Shown here in pieces: positions 5,704 to 13,154 of a stretch of 13,154 nt of DNA; the stretch's first letter is position 1, and each line of letters opens with the position of its first letter. Below the pieces are notes generated by a model. That model was given only the letters and a program-made list of their open reading frames with translations, was not told the DNA's origin and made no database searches. The stretch lies in the NCBI GenBank assembly GCA_964580995.1, contig CAZOMV010000132.1:1-13154 (forward strand), given 5' to 3'. The position numbers and the translations under genes are program-made. The DNA comes from JAKJEP01 sp964580995. GTDB lineage: Bacteria > Planctomycetota > Phycisphaerae > Sedimentisphaerales > SM23-30.

Positions 5704-7884
5704 CACCTGGATAAACCACAGGTAAACGGTCCTTCCCAGGGTTTGCTTTTCGATAATGATTTTCACTCGACCCACCAGCCCATCCCGCAATCGGGGATCA
5801 CCTGCTAGCGGAAGTACCAGCTCGTAGGTCCTGTCCGCCGGCTCCAGGGCCTCTTCCGGCTTGGCAGCAGGCATGGTGGCAATATCACCACCATAAATGG
5901 TTGAAAACGCCGGACTAAACATTTTCCAGACCGGTTTGGTGGTATCCTCAACTACGCGGCTTTCCAAAACTTCATCATCCAGCGACCAGAGTTTGATCTG
6001 AACTATCTGATCCGGTTCGATAAAGCCATTATCCCGATGATTGACCGCTGCAACCGCCTCAAATTCCGCCGGTTTATAAACGACAAATAACGCCGATTGC
6101 AGAGGCATGAAACTGCCGTCCAGTTCGGCTAGCGGCATTTGGGTCCGCAACTGCACAACCCCATCAATCGGCGAACGAATGGTTAGTTTGTCATAATTCT
6201 GCCGGGCACGGTCATACTGGGCCTGCACGCCCTTCCTCTTGGCCTCAATCTGCAATACCGTTTCGTTATCCGACAGATTTTCCGCCAGAGCCTTCTGGGA
6301 ATTGAGTTGATCGATCTGAAGTTTTAAATCCGCCACATCATATTCCAACTGCGGATTCGACAAAACCAAAAGAATATCATTGGCCTGAACAGCTTGTCCA
6401 TCCTGGATAAACCGGGGATTTTTGGCGGAGTCAATAAAACCGGCCTGGGAGACATACATGGGATGGGCCTGCTGGGGTCGAATAACGCATTGGGTATCAA
6501 CTGTCTGTTCGATGGGTATGGCCAGTACAAAGTATGTTCCCAGCCCCACCGCTAAAACCAGAATAATGGCAGTAGCCAAACGAATGCGCAATTGCTGTCT
6601 TTGGGTGAAGGCGAATCTCGCCATTTTCCCTAGCGGTATGATAAAGGCGTTATAAATACTTCCAATAGCCAGGATTGCGCCAATGACTCCCCAGCCATAC
6701 GGGTCCAGAAAGGTCCAGACCAGGGCCACGATCGCAAACATGATAAACCAGCGATAGATGGCTGAACAGATGGCATAACTAAGTACGGTTATTTCCCGGC
6801 CTTCGACATCGATGGGTTTGTCGGCCCGCTCCATGCCCAGGACATAACGCTGCATGAGATATTTCAGGTAGTTGGTGCCCTTTTGCTTGAGGTTGGGGAT
6901 CTCCAGCAGATCCATCAAAAAGTAATACCCATCGTAACGCAAAAGGGGATTCCCATTGAATAAAATCGTGTTAAAGCTGGCCACAATCATCATATTCAGC
7001 ATAAACTGGTTGATCACCGTTTTCGGTTCGGTGAAGGCCCAAATAAACACCGCCAGACAGGAAAGGATTATCTCGACGACAATACCCGCGGCGGTAATCC
7101 ACATCCGCCGGGCCTTGATCCCGATCATCCAGGAATCGGATACATCGCAGTAAAAACAGGGCGTGAAAACCAGAAATAAAATTCCCATTTCATGGACTTC
7201 GCAGCCGAAATGCTTGGCAGTCAGGCCGTGGCCGAATTCATGGATCACCTTGATGAACAGGAACGCGGCTCCGAAATACAGCAGGTTCAGCCAACTGAGC
7301 AGAGGCTGACGCTGATGGAGTTTATCGATATTGTCAAACAAGGTGTATAACGCACCGGCCAGGAGAAAGAGGACCAGAAAGCCCATAAAGCGGCTGAAGA
7401 CAAAACCGCCGATATGCCGGTGTAGAAAATTCAACAGCCGATTGGGGTCCATAACGGGGATTCGATAAAACAGGAACTCCGAATGCAGCTTTTTGAAAAA
7501 TCCCCGGTTCATCATCTGCTTGCGTTTCAGGAGATATTCGGTGCTGCTTTCCCCCGACACGTGCAGCAGATTGGCCCCGCGCAGCATAATGATAAAGCTC
7601 ATCACCGCCTGGCGGTCATATTCCTCGCTGGGAAACCGGTCCATGAGCATGCGCAGAATGTCATCCATATTGGCTTTGCCATCGAGCATTTTGTAGATCG
7701 CATACTCCGGCGGACGCAGACGATAATAACGCATCGAAGCGGGATCTTTTAAAACATAACAGGGTTTGCCGTAATACACCTGCTCGGTGATTTCCACATC
7801 GATTCGCGTTTTGGGCAGAGCACGCAGGTCATCCTGGGCCTCTTCCATCGGTAAAGGTAACTCGTTCGGTTGATTGGCTGACAT
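5680..7884 (-). CDS. PqqD-like / M50 metalloprotease / HlyD fusion protein
   Basis: This 734-residue multidomain membrane protein has three parts. Residues about 28-110 (GKPCYVLKDPASMRYYRLRP, then YAIYKMLDGKANMDDIL) resemble a PqqD-like winged-helix domain, a fold used to bind peptide substrates. Residues about 160-425 form a polytopic site-2-protease-type M50 domain with the zinc motif HEFGH (215-219), a TPCFYCDVSDSW segment (241-252) and NPLLRYDGYY (312-321), whose Asp318 would be the third zinc ligand. A further helix (about 437-457) leads to a HlyD/biotinyl-lipoyl-like adaptor domain with coiled coil (about 511-565) and the SPIDGVVQ return strand (571-578). The architecture is like YydH-type 'peptide zinc metalloproteases'. 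The start has AGGG six bases upstream, and 13 bases separate it from the upstream HlyD gene, so they form an operon. Likely roles are processing or export of a peptide or other substrate; the substrate is unknown. Confidence 0.88.
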   Translation of the reverse strand: MSANQPNELPLPMEEAQDDLRALPKTRIDVEITEQVYYGKPCYVLKDPASMRYYRLRPPEYAIYKMLDGKANMDDILRMLMDRFPSEEYDRQAVMSFIIMLRGANLLHVSGESSTEYLLKRKQMMNRGFFKKLHSEFLFYRIPVMDPNRLLNFLHRHIGGFVFSRFMGFLVLFLLAGALYTLFDNIDKLHQRQPLLSWLNLLYFGAAFLFIKVIHEFGHGLTAKHFGCEVHEMGILFLVFTPCFYCDVSDSWMIGIKARRMWITAAGIVVEIILSCLAVFIWAFTEPKTVINQFMLNMMIVASFNTILFNGNPLLRYDGYYFLMDLLEIPNLKQKGTNYLKYLMQRYVLGMERADKPIDVEGREITVLSYAICSAIYRWFIMFAIVALVWTFLDPYGWGVIGAILAIGSIYNAFIIPLGKMARFAFTQRQQLRIRLATAIILVLAVGLGTYFVLAIPIEQTVDTQCVIRPQQAHPMYVSQAGFIDSAKNPRFIQDGQAVQANDILLVLSNPQLEYDVADLKLQIDQLNSQKALAENLSDNETVLQIEAKRKGVQAQYDRARQNYDKLTIRSPIDGVVQLRTQMPLAELDGSFMPLQSALFVVYKPAEFEAVAAVNHRDNGFIEPDQIVQIKLWSLDDEVLESRVVEDTTKPVWKMFSPAFSTIYGGDIATMPAAKPEEALEPADRTYELVLPLAGDPRLRDGLVGRVKIIIEKQTLGRTVYLWFIQVLRQDLRL

Positions 7885-7897
7885 GAATTACCCTGCC

Positions 7898-9847
7898 TTA
7901 AAAGAAGGTTACCCGGAAAAACCGTATTACTTTGCGCAATAACACATAACCCAAAGGTTTTTCGGTAGTTGAGATTTTCGCCCGCCCGATGTTGCCGCTG
8001 CGCAGGCCATCGACTATCGGACGCAATTCCTCAGCCGGTACATCCACGCGAATTTGATACACATTGCCTTTTTCCTTAATTTGGGGCATTTCGCTGATTT
8101 GCCCAATAGTATCGATACGAGCTTTGAGTTTCTGTTCGGGATACGCCGCCAGGTAGAATTTCACCAGCGAGCCTTTGTTATCTGCCAGACCGCGTTGGAT
8201 CCAGCCGATCTCTTCCTGGGGTATATCCAGAATCAACTGCCACTGGGTCAGATCGTAAATTTCGCAGATGGGATCCCCCATCTTCAGGGTAAGTCCTTCT
8301 TTCAGTTGCAGTTGCGGGGTGACAATCGTGCCGTCGATGGGGGAGGTCAATTTGCATTTCTCGATTTGCAGCGAGGCCAGATCGATCTGGTTCTGCAAAC
8401 GCTGCTGTTCCAACTCACTGATGCGGACTTCCGTTTTCTGGTCAGGCCGGCCAGACGCTTTATCCCGATTAATTTCTTCCTGCCGTAAAGCCGCTTCCAG
8501 TGAAAGCTTGCGGGCGATCAATTCATCGGCATTCAGTTCGATAATCAAATCCCCCTTGTTCACCGGCCCTTCGGCCCGAACGACTTTGGCGATTTGCAGG
8601 CCTTCGAGCGGGGCATCGATAACTCGTTGTACTTTGGGGATTAACTCGCATTCGCTGTCAATTTTGATGGTCCAGGGTATCAACGCTCCGATGATTAACG
8701 CCAGCACCACAACCACAGCGATCATCAACCATTTCCGGCGTTTTTTGGGATCTTTTTTAATTTTCTGCAATCTGGCAAAAGGCCGGACGAGGGGAACTGA
8801 GGCCATTTCCAGGGCGTTGACAAACGCCAGCGCACCGTGCTTGCTGACGGTGGCCATTACACCGGCCAGATTCGCCGCAACCTGATCGTCAAAACCTTCG
8901 GCGATTAATACCCCCAGGTCGCGTTCCTGGGCATGGATCGGCTGGAGAAAAATCTGGTCCAGTTGGCTGATGCTGAAATAATCTTTGAGCAGTTGTGTAA
9001 GTGGTTCCTCTTCGGACATTTCCACCAGTTGCTGGCGGGCGGCAAGAATCGGCTTTTTTTGCCGCAGGCACTCTTTGCTCAATTTTTCCAGCGACTGCAT
9101 CAGGATGGCCCGGTGGTCGGCCTTATCAACGCCGCTGACGATACGCAAGCCTCTTTTAACCTGCGGATCGATCCATACGACGACACGTGTGCAGCCGATT
9201 ACGTCCCGGCCCTGATTGGCTAGCTGGTAAGCCACTTTTTCGGGATCAAGCGAACCGTGAATCGCTTCCGAAAATTTCAGCAGACCCGCCAGCGATTTAC
9301 GGTCATCTTCCAGAACGGCGGCCCGGCGATGAGCCAGATACGTTTCAGCGGTTTCGCCGATCTGTTCCAATAAGCCCACCACCACCCGGTAATCATGTGG
9401 ATTTAAATTCTCCACACCAATCAATTGCAATACCATTGCCACCCGGTTAGCCGCTCGTAATGGCTTGAAAAACAAGGGGTAAGGAGACTGGTTGCCCTGG
9501 GCGGCTCCTTCGGATCCCACAGTCGATTCGTCGCGGAATTGGGAACCGGTCGGCGGGAGGACCAGGAATTTTGAATCCGCCACGACTTTTTGGATCGCTT
9601 CGATAATGAGTCGTTTTTGCTGGTCCGATTCGTTGATACCGCATTTTTCGATTTCAATATGACAATAGCACTGGGGGCCTTGTTCTGCCTGGCTGAGCCA
9701 GATGGCCCCGCCTTGCGAACCGGTTGCTAAAGCAGTTAATTGTAAGTAATTAGCAAAAAACTGGGGCGGCTCCAGATTCATCGAGGGCAGCTTGGAAATC
9801 CTTGCCATCACCTCCGCCAATCGCTGGGTCGCTTGTCCTTCCACCAA
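7898..9847 (-). CDS. GAF-domain HlyD-type membrane fusion protein
   Basis: The product has about 648 residues. The cytoplasmic N-terminal half has two GAF-like regions: a degenerate one at about 25-165, and a clearer one at about 185-345 (FSEAIHGSLDPEKVAYQLAN, then RVVVWID). A basic stretch (KKDPKKRRK) precedes one transmembrane helix at about 373-391. The outer half is an HlyD/RND-adaptor fold: barrel-sandwich halves at about 400-440 and 497-535 (SPIDGTIV) flank a coiled coil (440-495), followed by a beta-barrel. An in-frame TAG immediately precedes a TTG at 9847-9845, so translation starts at this TTG or at the adjacent GTG (9844-9842); AAAGG about 8 bases upstream of GTG favours GTG. It is first in the operon with the M50-HlyD gene. 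Sensing by GAF coupled to an export adaptor is the likely theme; the ligand is unknown. Confidence 0.88.
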   Translation of the reverse strand: MVEGQATQRLAEVMARISKLPSMNLEPPQFFANYLQLTALATGSQGGAIWLSQAEQGPQCYCHIEIEKCGINESDQQKRLIIEAIQKVVADSKFLVLPPTGSQFRDESTVGSEGAAQGNQSPYPLFFKPLRAANRVAMVLQLIGVENLNPHDYRVVVGLLEQIGETAETYLAHRRAAVLEDDRKSLAGLLKFSEAIHGSLDPEKVAYQLANQGRDVIGCTRVVVWIDPQVKRGLRIVSGVDKADHRAILMQSLEKLSKECLRQKKPILAARQQLVEMSEEEPLTQLLKDYFSISQLDQIFLQPIHAQERDLGVLIAEGFDDQVAANLAGVMATVSKHGALAFVNALEMASVPLVRPFARLQKIKKDPKKRRKWLMIAVVVVLALIIGALIPWTIKIDSECELIPKVQRVIDAPLEGLQIAKVVRAEGPVNKGDLIIELNADELIARKLSLEAALRQEEINRDKASGRPDQKTEVRISELEQQRLQNQIDLASLQIEKCKLTSPIDGTIVTPQLQLKEGLTLKMGDPICEIYDLTQWQLILDIPQEEIGWIQRGLADNKGSLVKFYLAAYPEQKLKARIDTIGQISEMPQIKEKGNVYQIRVDVPAEELRPIVDGLRSGNIGRAKISTTEKPLGYVLLRKVIRFFRVTFF

Positions 9848-9871
9848 CTATACCTTTCTTATAAATTACCT

Positions 9872-9907
9872 ATCCGACAAAATCTCTAACACAAGATTCT
9901 ATCGGAT
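9872..9907. promoter_or_regulatory. Inverted repeat over the operon promoter (operator candidate)
   Basis: ATCCGACAAAAT (9872-9883) and ATTCTATCGGAT (9896-9907) are inverted with 10 of 12 matches and a 12-base spacer. The second arm contains the -10 hexamer and the first lies just past the predicted start point. This is a typical repressor position. The neighbouring GntR regulator is one candidate binder, though arm length and spacing are longer than usual for that family. Confidence 0.4.
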
Positions 9908-9923
9908 TTTATCATCCGGTCAA
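9896..9923 (-). promoter_or_regulatory. Sigma-70-type promoter of the HlyD/M50 operon
   Basis: On the minus strand, TTGACC (9923-9918) and TAGAAT (9901-9896) are separated by 16 bases; each matches its consensus at five of six positions. Transcription would begin near 9889, leaving a leader of about 45 bases before the GTG start. It separates the operon from the upstream GntR gene, so the two need not be co-transcribed. Confidence 0.55.
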
Positions 9924-10033
9924 TACCAGAATATCCGGCTGGGGAAAAAGCTGGTTGTATTATTGGCCCAAGTAAGAACTTATGATTTTCAATCTGGTTT
10001 TGCTATCTTCGGTTGAAAAGATCTTCCCGGCGG

Positions 10034-10756
10034 TTACTTTTTCATCGTCTTTTTCCGCAAATTATGTCCCAGATCGATCATTTCGGAAATAATCTCATAG
10101 CCGTAACGAATATGTTTTCGAACCAGTTTCTCCGCCAGATCCGGATCGTGATCCGCGATTGCCTGGCAAATATGAATATGACGAGCAGGAAACGAGTGCT
10201 CAAACGATTCCGATACATTCAGCAGGATCATTCCCACCGCTTTGGTCACCAGGATCTCAAAGGCTAAATGCCCCTGCAAAACCAGTGCATCGAACAATTC
10301 ACATAATCTTTTATTGCCGGTAAACTCCACAGCCAGCCGATGAAACTCCAAATCCGCTTGCTGGTATTCTTTAATATTCCGATTGACACAGGAACTCTCG
10401 ATCTGTTCACAACACGTATGCAGTTTATCCACATGGGCTTGCGTAGCTCCCTCGGCCAGTTCCCGAATCGCAACCGCCTCCATGATCTCACGCAACATAT
10501 ATATGTCTTTGACATCTTGTTGTGAAAATTTGCGGATATACGCTCCCTTGTTCGGAAACCGCTCAATCCAGCCGTGTTCCTCCAGCTTGCCCATCGCTTC
10601 CCGTACCGTCATGTGCCCGATCTCCAGATCCCGGGCAATGTCCCGATCACTCAGTTTTGTCGCTGGCAGAAACCGCCCTTCACAGATCCCATTAACAATA
10701 TACTCATAAGCCCGCATCGGGGTGCTTACGATCTTATCGTTATTTCCTGCACTCAT
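10034..10756 (-). CDS. GntR-family transcriptional regulator (FadR/FCD type)
   Basis: This 240-residue protein has a winged helix-turn-helix at about 12-75 (the recognition region LSDRDIARDLEIGHMTVREA is typical of GntR) and an all-helical FCD ligand-binding domain at about 83-225. The FCD metal site appears complete: Asp135 and His139 in ADLEFH, His193 in ARHIH and His215 in RKHI. Such proteins bind small organic acids or similar metabolites and release DNA. No metabolic gene lies beside it, so its target is unclear. It could control itself and the downstream HlyD/M50 operon. There is no strong Shine-Dalgarno before the ATG. The tail is basic (LRKKTMKK). Confidence 0.93.
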   Translation of the reverse strand: MSAGNNDKIVSTPMRAYEYIVNGICEGRFLPATKLSDRDIARDLEIGHMTVREAMGKLEEHGWIERFPNKGAYIRKFSQQDVKDIYMLREIMEAVAIRELAEGATQAHVDKLHTCCEQIESSCVNRNIKEYQQADLEFHRLAVEFTGNKRLCELFDALVLQGHLAFEILVTKAVGMILLNVSESFEHSFPARHIHICQAIADHDPDLAEKLVRKHIRYGYEIISEMIDLGHNLRKKTMKK

Positions 10757-10814
10757 TTAAATTACTTTCGCACAATAAAATAGCATTATCACACCGGGAA
10801 CATACCACATTGGC

Positions 10815-10836
10815 ATATGAACTTCAAAATTCATAT
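10815..10836. promoter_or_regulatory. Inverted repeat upstream of GntR gene
   Basis: ATATGAA (10815-10821) and TTCATAT (10830-10836) form perfect 7-base arms about 60-80 bases upstream of the regulator's start, a plausible autoregulatory operator. The rest of 10757-11013 holds little else: two direct copies of ACTTGATC (10898-10905, 10916-10923) and no credible gene. Confidence 0.3.
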
Positions 10837-11013
10837 CGGTCCAAGCGGGCTGTTTCCGGATTATAAGTCCCTTTTTCAGCAATTCAATGAGAAAGCCACT
10901 TGATCATTTGAATAAACTTGATCTTCCCCCTGACGGGAGTATAGGAACAGACGAATTTAACTATAGGCAGGCAAAACGCTAACAAAGAGAAATTATGGCT
11001 GGATTGTAAATCT

Positions 11014-11046
11014 AAAAAACCCGGGCGCAAACTACTTCACCCGGGT
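11014..11046 (-). terminator. Rho-independent terminator of the HU gene
   Basis: On the minus strand, ACCCGGG and CCCGGGT enclose a 14-base loop and are followed directly by a run of six T. It lies about 48 bases past the HU stop codon. The GC-rich stem plus T-run is the clearest terminator in the window. Confidence 0.8.
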
Positions 11047-11093
11047 GGTTTAAATTCCTATCCGATCGTATCTTAAACAGGGAAAAGACGTTA

Positions 11094-11417
11094 TCAGTTG
11101 GAATCGACCGGCTGGCCTGATTCGATCATATCCTGCCGGTGTAATCGCATCTTCATGAGGCGACCGACTTTGAATTTAACGGTGCGTTTTGGTGGTACCG
11201 AAACCCGTTCGAGGGTTTTGGGATTTTGTGCCACCCGTGCTGCACGACGTTTGCATTCAAAAACACCGAAGTCTCTGAATTCCAAGCGGTTATCCTGGCC
11301 AAGCTCTTCGATGATATCATCGAGGAAGGTCTGGATGATCTTCTTGACCACGACCCGTTTTTGATTGGTCTTTTCAGAAATACGATCGATCAATTCTTTT
11401 TTCGTAATAGTCGCCAT
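11094..11417 (-). CDS. HU/IHF-family DNA-binding protein
   Basis: The protein begins MATITKKELIDRISEK and has 107 residues. The frame is open 12 codons further upstream, but GGAGA sits seven bases before this internal ATG, the start matches the family, and the upstream residues do not. The fold is the HU/IHF beta-arm dimer: N-terminal helices (KKELIDRISEKTN, VVVKKIIQTFLDDIIEEL), then LEFRDFGVFECKRRAARVAQ followed by NPKT, and the closing VPPKRTVKFKVGRLMKM. RxxRxxxNPKT with a Pro in the arm region is the DNA-intercalating signature. It carries a tail of about 10 extra residues (DMIESGQPVDSN). It likely bends and compacts DNA or helps regulatory complexes. It is monocistronic, with its own terminator. 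HU versus IHF cannot be decided from sequence alone. Confidence 0.93.
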   Translation of the reverse strand: MATITKKELIDRISEKTNQKRVVVKKIIQTFLDDIIEELGQDNRLEFRDFGVFECKRRAARVAQNPKTLERVSVPPKRTVKFKVGRLMKMRLHRQDMIESGQPVDSN

Positions 11418-11546
11418 GCCGATTTCTCCGATGGTTGAGTGTGTTTGAATCACATAAATAACACTTTACCACACAAAGCCCTCTTTCCCCAAAAATCCAG
11501 TTCTTCGCAGAATTGTATTTGACTTGGGTGTTTCCGGGCTTCAAAC

Positions 11547-11592
11547 TGCTGTAATCCAATTTACAGCAAAGACTTCTCAACATCAAGTCTTT
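11547..11592. promoter_or_regulatory. Two adjacent inverted repeats upstream of HU gene
   Basis: TGCTGTAA-TCCAAT-TTACAGCA (11547-11568) has perfect 8-base arms. It directly abuts AAAGACTT / AAGTCTTT (11568-11575, 11585-11592; 9-base loop), which is followed on the plus strand by three more T. They lie 130-175 bases upstream of the HU start. They may be operators; the second could also act as a weak plus-strand terminator, but no plus-strand gene precedes it. The remaining 11593-11834 is AT-rich, with TTCCAT/ATGGAA arms (11706-11729) around a TTAAATTTAA centre and no gene that I can support. Confidence 0.4.
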
Positions 11593-11834
11593 TTTCAAAA
11601 AAAAGAAGTTATGTAAATATATTTAAAAGGTTCCCAAATTCTCCAGGCCCTTAAAAAGTTAGAATTTATCATCATTCCCTAACCCCATCGACTAGAAATG
11701 AGGGTTTCCATTAAATTTAAATCATGGAATTCAAACGATTTATAATAACAGAAAGGGTGTGAGTTGGGGTTTTTGCAGGGGAGAAGGGGGGCGGCCAGCG
11801 GGATAAATATCTATAAGTTGTTTGAAATCAGGTA

Positions 11835-12269
11835 TTAACGAGCCATTACGCCGTACCGGTAGCCGTTGAGACGGCGATGGAAATTTTGTCTGGGTTTATT
11901 GTTGGAATCGATGGATTGATCATCATAGCGATATTCGCTATATGATATTATTTCACCGTAGTTTACATATCCGGTGGCCTGCCGGGAAACGGGCCATTCC
12001 GAGCGTTGAAACTGCTCGGCGGAGACGGTTGGCTGGCGATGGGCGAAGATGGGCATGTCAAAAATCAACGCGGGGTTGCCTTTATGCTGAATCTGATCGA
12101 GGCAATTGTAGGAGCGTCGCGGCGGGGTGTTTTTATTACAAGTCTGGCAACCGCAAATAGATATGAAAATAAACAGGCTGCACAGGATCGGGGCGGGAAC
12201 CGGGCGTCTGAAAAGGTGTAACCATTTGTGAAATAGGAAGATAAAAGTTTTTATCGTGCTCAAATTCAT
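11835..12269 (-). CDS. Small predicted lipoprotein, function unknown
   Basis: The product has 144 residues. The N-terminus has basic patches, a hydrophobic core (ILCSLFIFISI) and a lipobox-like I-C-G-C ending at Cys41, so it is probably exported and lipid-anchored. The n-region is unusually long (about 28 residues), and a later start cannot be excluded. The mature part is polar with clustered Tyr and Arg (YSEYRYDDQ, then FHRRLNGYRYGV), reminiscent of short, poorly characterised planctomycetal lipoproteins; I do not recognise a named family. GAGG precedes the ATG with a short spacing (about 4 bases). The gene stands alone between HU and the right-hand repeats. Confidence 0.68.
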   Translation of the reverse strand: MNLSTIKTFIFLFHKWLHLFRRPVPAPILCSLFIFISICGCQTCNKNTPPRRSYNCLDQIQHKGNPALIFDMPIFAHRQPTVSAEQFQRSEWPVSRQATGYVNYGEIISYSEYRYDDQSIDSNNKPRQNFHRRLNGYRYGVMAR

Positions 12270-12284
12270 TTTCCTCTTTGTGGG

Positions 12285-12290
12285 ATTATA
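12285..12290 (-). promoter_or_regulatory. -10 box candidate of the lipoprotein gene
   Basis: A perfect TATAAT lies on the minus strand 16 bases before the ATG, so the leader would be only about 9 bases. The expected -35 position does not match consensus. It could be an extended or activator-dependent promoter, or chance in AT-rich DNA. Confidence 0.3.
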
Positions 12291-12346
12291 TGTAAAGTAG
12301 GAGCAATAGTTATGCCGGGCGGTGGGGGAGGAGCGGCGGGAGTAGT

Positions 12347-12385
12347 GTAACGATAACCAATTGCGAAATAAGAATATAAGATAGA
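12347..12385 (+). repeat. Partial duplicate of the lipoprotein gene's 5' segment
   Basis: The stretch ACCAATTGCGAAATAAGAA and following bases (from 12358) matches 12222-12248, inside the lipoprotein gene, at roughly 21 of 27 positions on the same strand. It lies about 135 bases away, upstream of the gene. This suggests an old short tandem duplication; the outer copy has no open frame of its own. Confidence 0.35.
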
Positions 12386-12477
12386 TCGGCTGGGAAGTCA
12401 GGTTATGCGGGTTCTACCGATTATTTGATTGAGTTCATTTGCAGAACACTTGCAGACCGACAGAAATCGTCAGAAAA

Positions 12478-12790
12478 CGTTTGTAAGTTATTTTTTAGTT
12501 TTGGGAAAATGATGTAAGTGCTTATTTTTGATTTTCGAGAATTGCTGTAAGTGCTTATTTTGCGTTAGAATGTATAGTCGATAATAAAGTAGGGATTATA
12601 ACGATTTTAACGATTGGGTAATATTTTTGGCAAGATGGGTAAGAAATTTGGTAATTTGTAACGGTTAGGTTGAGTTGGTAAATGTTGAATAAAGTATAGT
12701 AAAAGATGAAGAAAGTGAGGTAAAACATGGGTAAAACACAGTAAAAGTATAGCAAAAGTGTAGTAAAAGTGAATGGTATTTACACGTGGC
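12478..12790 (-). repeat. Repeat B, copy 2 (inverted)
   Basis: The reverse complement aligns over its full length with 3261-3580, including the CTTTTGCTATACTTTTAC-like words (two adjacent units here) and the CCAACTCAACCTAACCGTTA stretch. Three 31-33-base direct units at 12481-12567 carry GTAAGTGCTTATTTT on the plus strand. The inner edge ends near 12478 without shared sequence beyond it. Hydrophobic frames across it are read as shadows of the repeat. Confidence 0.85.
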
Positions 12791-12798
12791 AAAAGAGG

Positions 12799-13058
12799 AA
12801 ATTACGAATTATGAATTACGAGTTACGAATTTAAAGAGGGAAAGATTACCCATATTAACAGCATGAAAAAGTCGGACATATCTGACAAATCAGACAAATC
12901 GGACAGGGGGGAGAAATGACGAGTTATGAATTACGAATTACAAGAAATAGTGGATGGTCGGAAGAATACTAGCCCACCGCCTCGTGGTCGGAGGGTGGGA
13001 CGATGGGTTGGAAGGGTTTTCCAGCTCGGAGAGCATGGAACACCGGTTTCCCCCCGTG
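12799..13058 (-). repeat. Dispersed intergenic repeat A, copy 3 (inverted)
   Basis: In reverse complement this copy reads: core (13058-12968); an AATTCGTAATTCATAACTCG module (12941-12919); TCCGATTTG/TCTGATTTG nonamers (12905-12871); and a second, longer AATTCGTAA-type tract (12832-12799), just before repeat B. The core's first 41 bases are identical to copy 2 and differ from copy 1 at one position. The order of the short-repeat modules differs from copy 2. Sequence beyond 13058 is unrelated to the DNA preceding the core in copies 1 and 2. Confidence 0.85.
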
Positions 13059-13154
13059 AGGATTCGGCTGGCGGCTTTCCTGCGATACATCCACACGCCC
13101 CTAGTACTATGTCAAATCTAATATTATGAAGTTAATTTGATTGTTTTGCCGATA
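13059..13154. other. Right-edge segment, unassigned
   Basis: Past the repeat A core the sequence turns AT-rich (from about 13104, after CCCCTAGTACTATGTC). No gene is visible before the window ends. It could be the start of another element or an upstream region of the next gene; nothing more can be supported. Confidence 0.3.

Noticed and set aside
8054..8885. Plus-strand frames opposite the HlyD gene
   Set aside because: No start signals or domains; the minus-strand protein is clearly coding.
11418..11453. Upstream 12-codon extension of the HU protein
   Set aside because: Family members begin at the internal ATG, which has the better Shine-Dalgarno.
12926..13129. Open frame across repeat A copy 3 and counterparts at 2848-3169
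   Set aside because: Frames run through tandem AATTC-type tracts and the repeat core, and the three copies do not preserve one frame or product.
1..13154. TATCGG at 11-16 and reversed at the right edge, with loosely similar following bases, as terminal repeats of one element
   Set aside because: Beyond six bases the match is patchy and at window edges; no transposase is present.

Overview
The window is a 13.2 kb bacterial chromosomal segment with about nine supportable protein genes separated by unusually long, repeat-rich intergenic DNA. The gene content suggests Planctomycetota, perhaps Phycisphaerae/Sedimentisphaerales-like. The pointers are a GAF-HlyD protein paired with a PqqD-like/M50/HlyD fusion, an ECF sigma factor with a long-tailed membrane anti-sigma factor, a short lipoprotein, and abundant intergenic palindromes. 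No rRNA, tRNA or marker gene is present, so the taxonomy is inference.

Layout: (1) 44-870, minus strand: an ABC-transporter ATPase with several damaged catalytic motifs, followed at once by a well-started permease N-terminus that stops after 35 codons. This looks like a decaying ABC-2 locus. (2) 871-1401: intergenic DNA with the first copy of dispersed repeat A and a strong hairpin. (3) 1402-2259, minus: an AT-rich secreted TPR protein, preceded by a likely RHS-repeat gene remnant (2256-2504). (4) 2505-3785: 1.3 kb without a credible gene, holding a cluster of GC-rich hairpins, repeat A copy 2 and repeat B copy 1. (5) 3786-5703, plus: ECF sigma factor and overlapping membrane anti-sigma factor. 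(6) 5680-9847, minus: a two-gene operon (GAF-HlyD fusion protein, then PqqD-like/M50/HlyD protein) whose 3' end overlaps the anti-sigma gene. (7) 10034-10756, minus: FadR/FCD-type GntR regulator. (8) 11094-11417, minus: HU/IHF protein with a clear terminator. (9) 11835-12269, minus: small lipoprotein. (10) 12478-13058: repeats B and A again, in inverted orientation.

How the genes may work together: the two HlyD-bearing membrane proteins probably form an export or peptide-processing unit. The adjacent sigma/anti-sigma pair overlaps the operon at its 3' end, so the M50 protease could in principle act on the anti-sigma factor or on a peptide substrate; this is a hypothesis, not something shown by the sequence. 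The GntR regulator lies upstream on the same strand, but the operon has its own good promoter candidate, which overlaps an imperfect inverted repeat.

The most unusual signal is non-coding. A composite A-B repeat of about 700 bp occurs at 2874-3580 and again inverted at 12478-13058, bracketing a roughly 9 kb block, with a third A-only copy at 1039-1289. A 41-base core is almost identical in all three copies, while the internal modules are rearranged between them.
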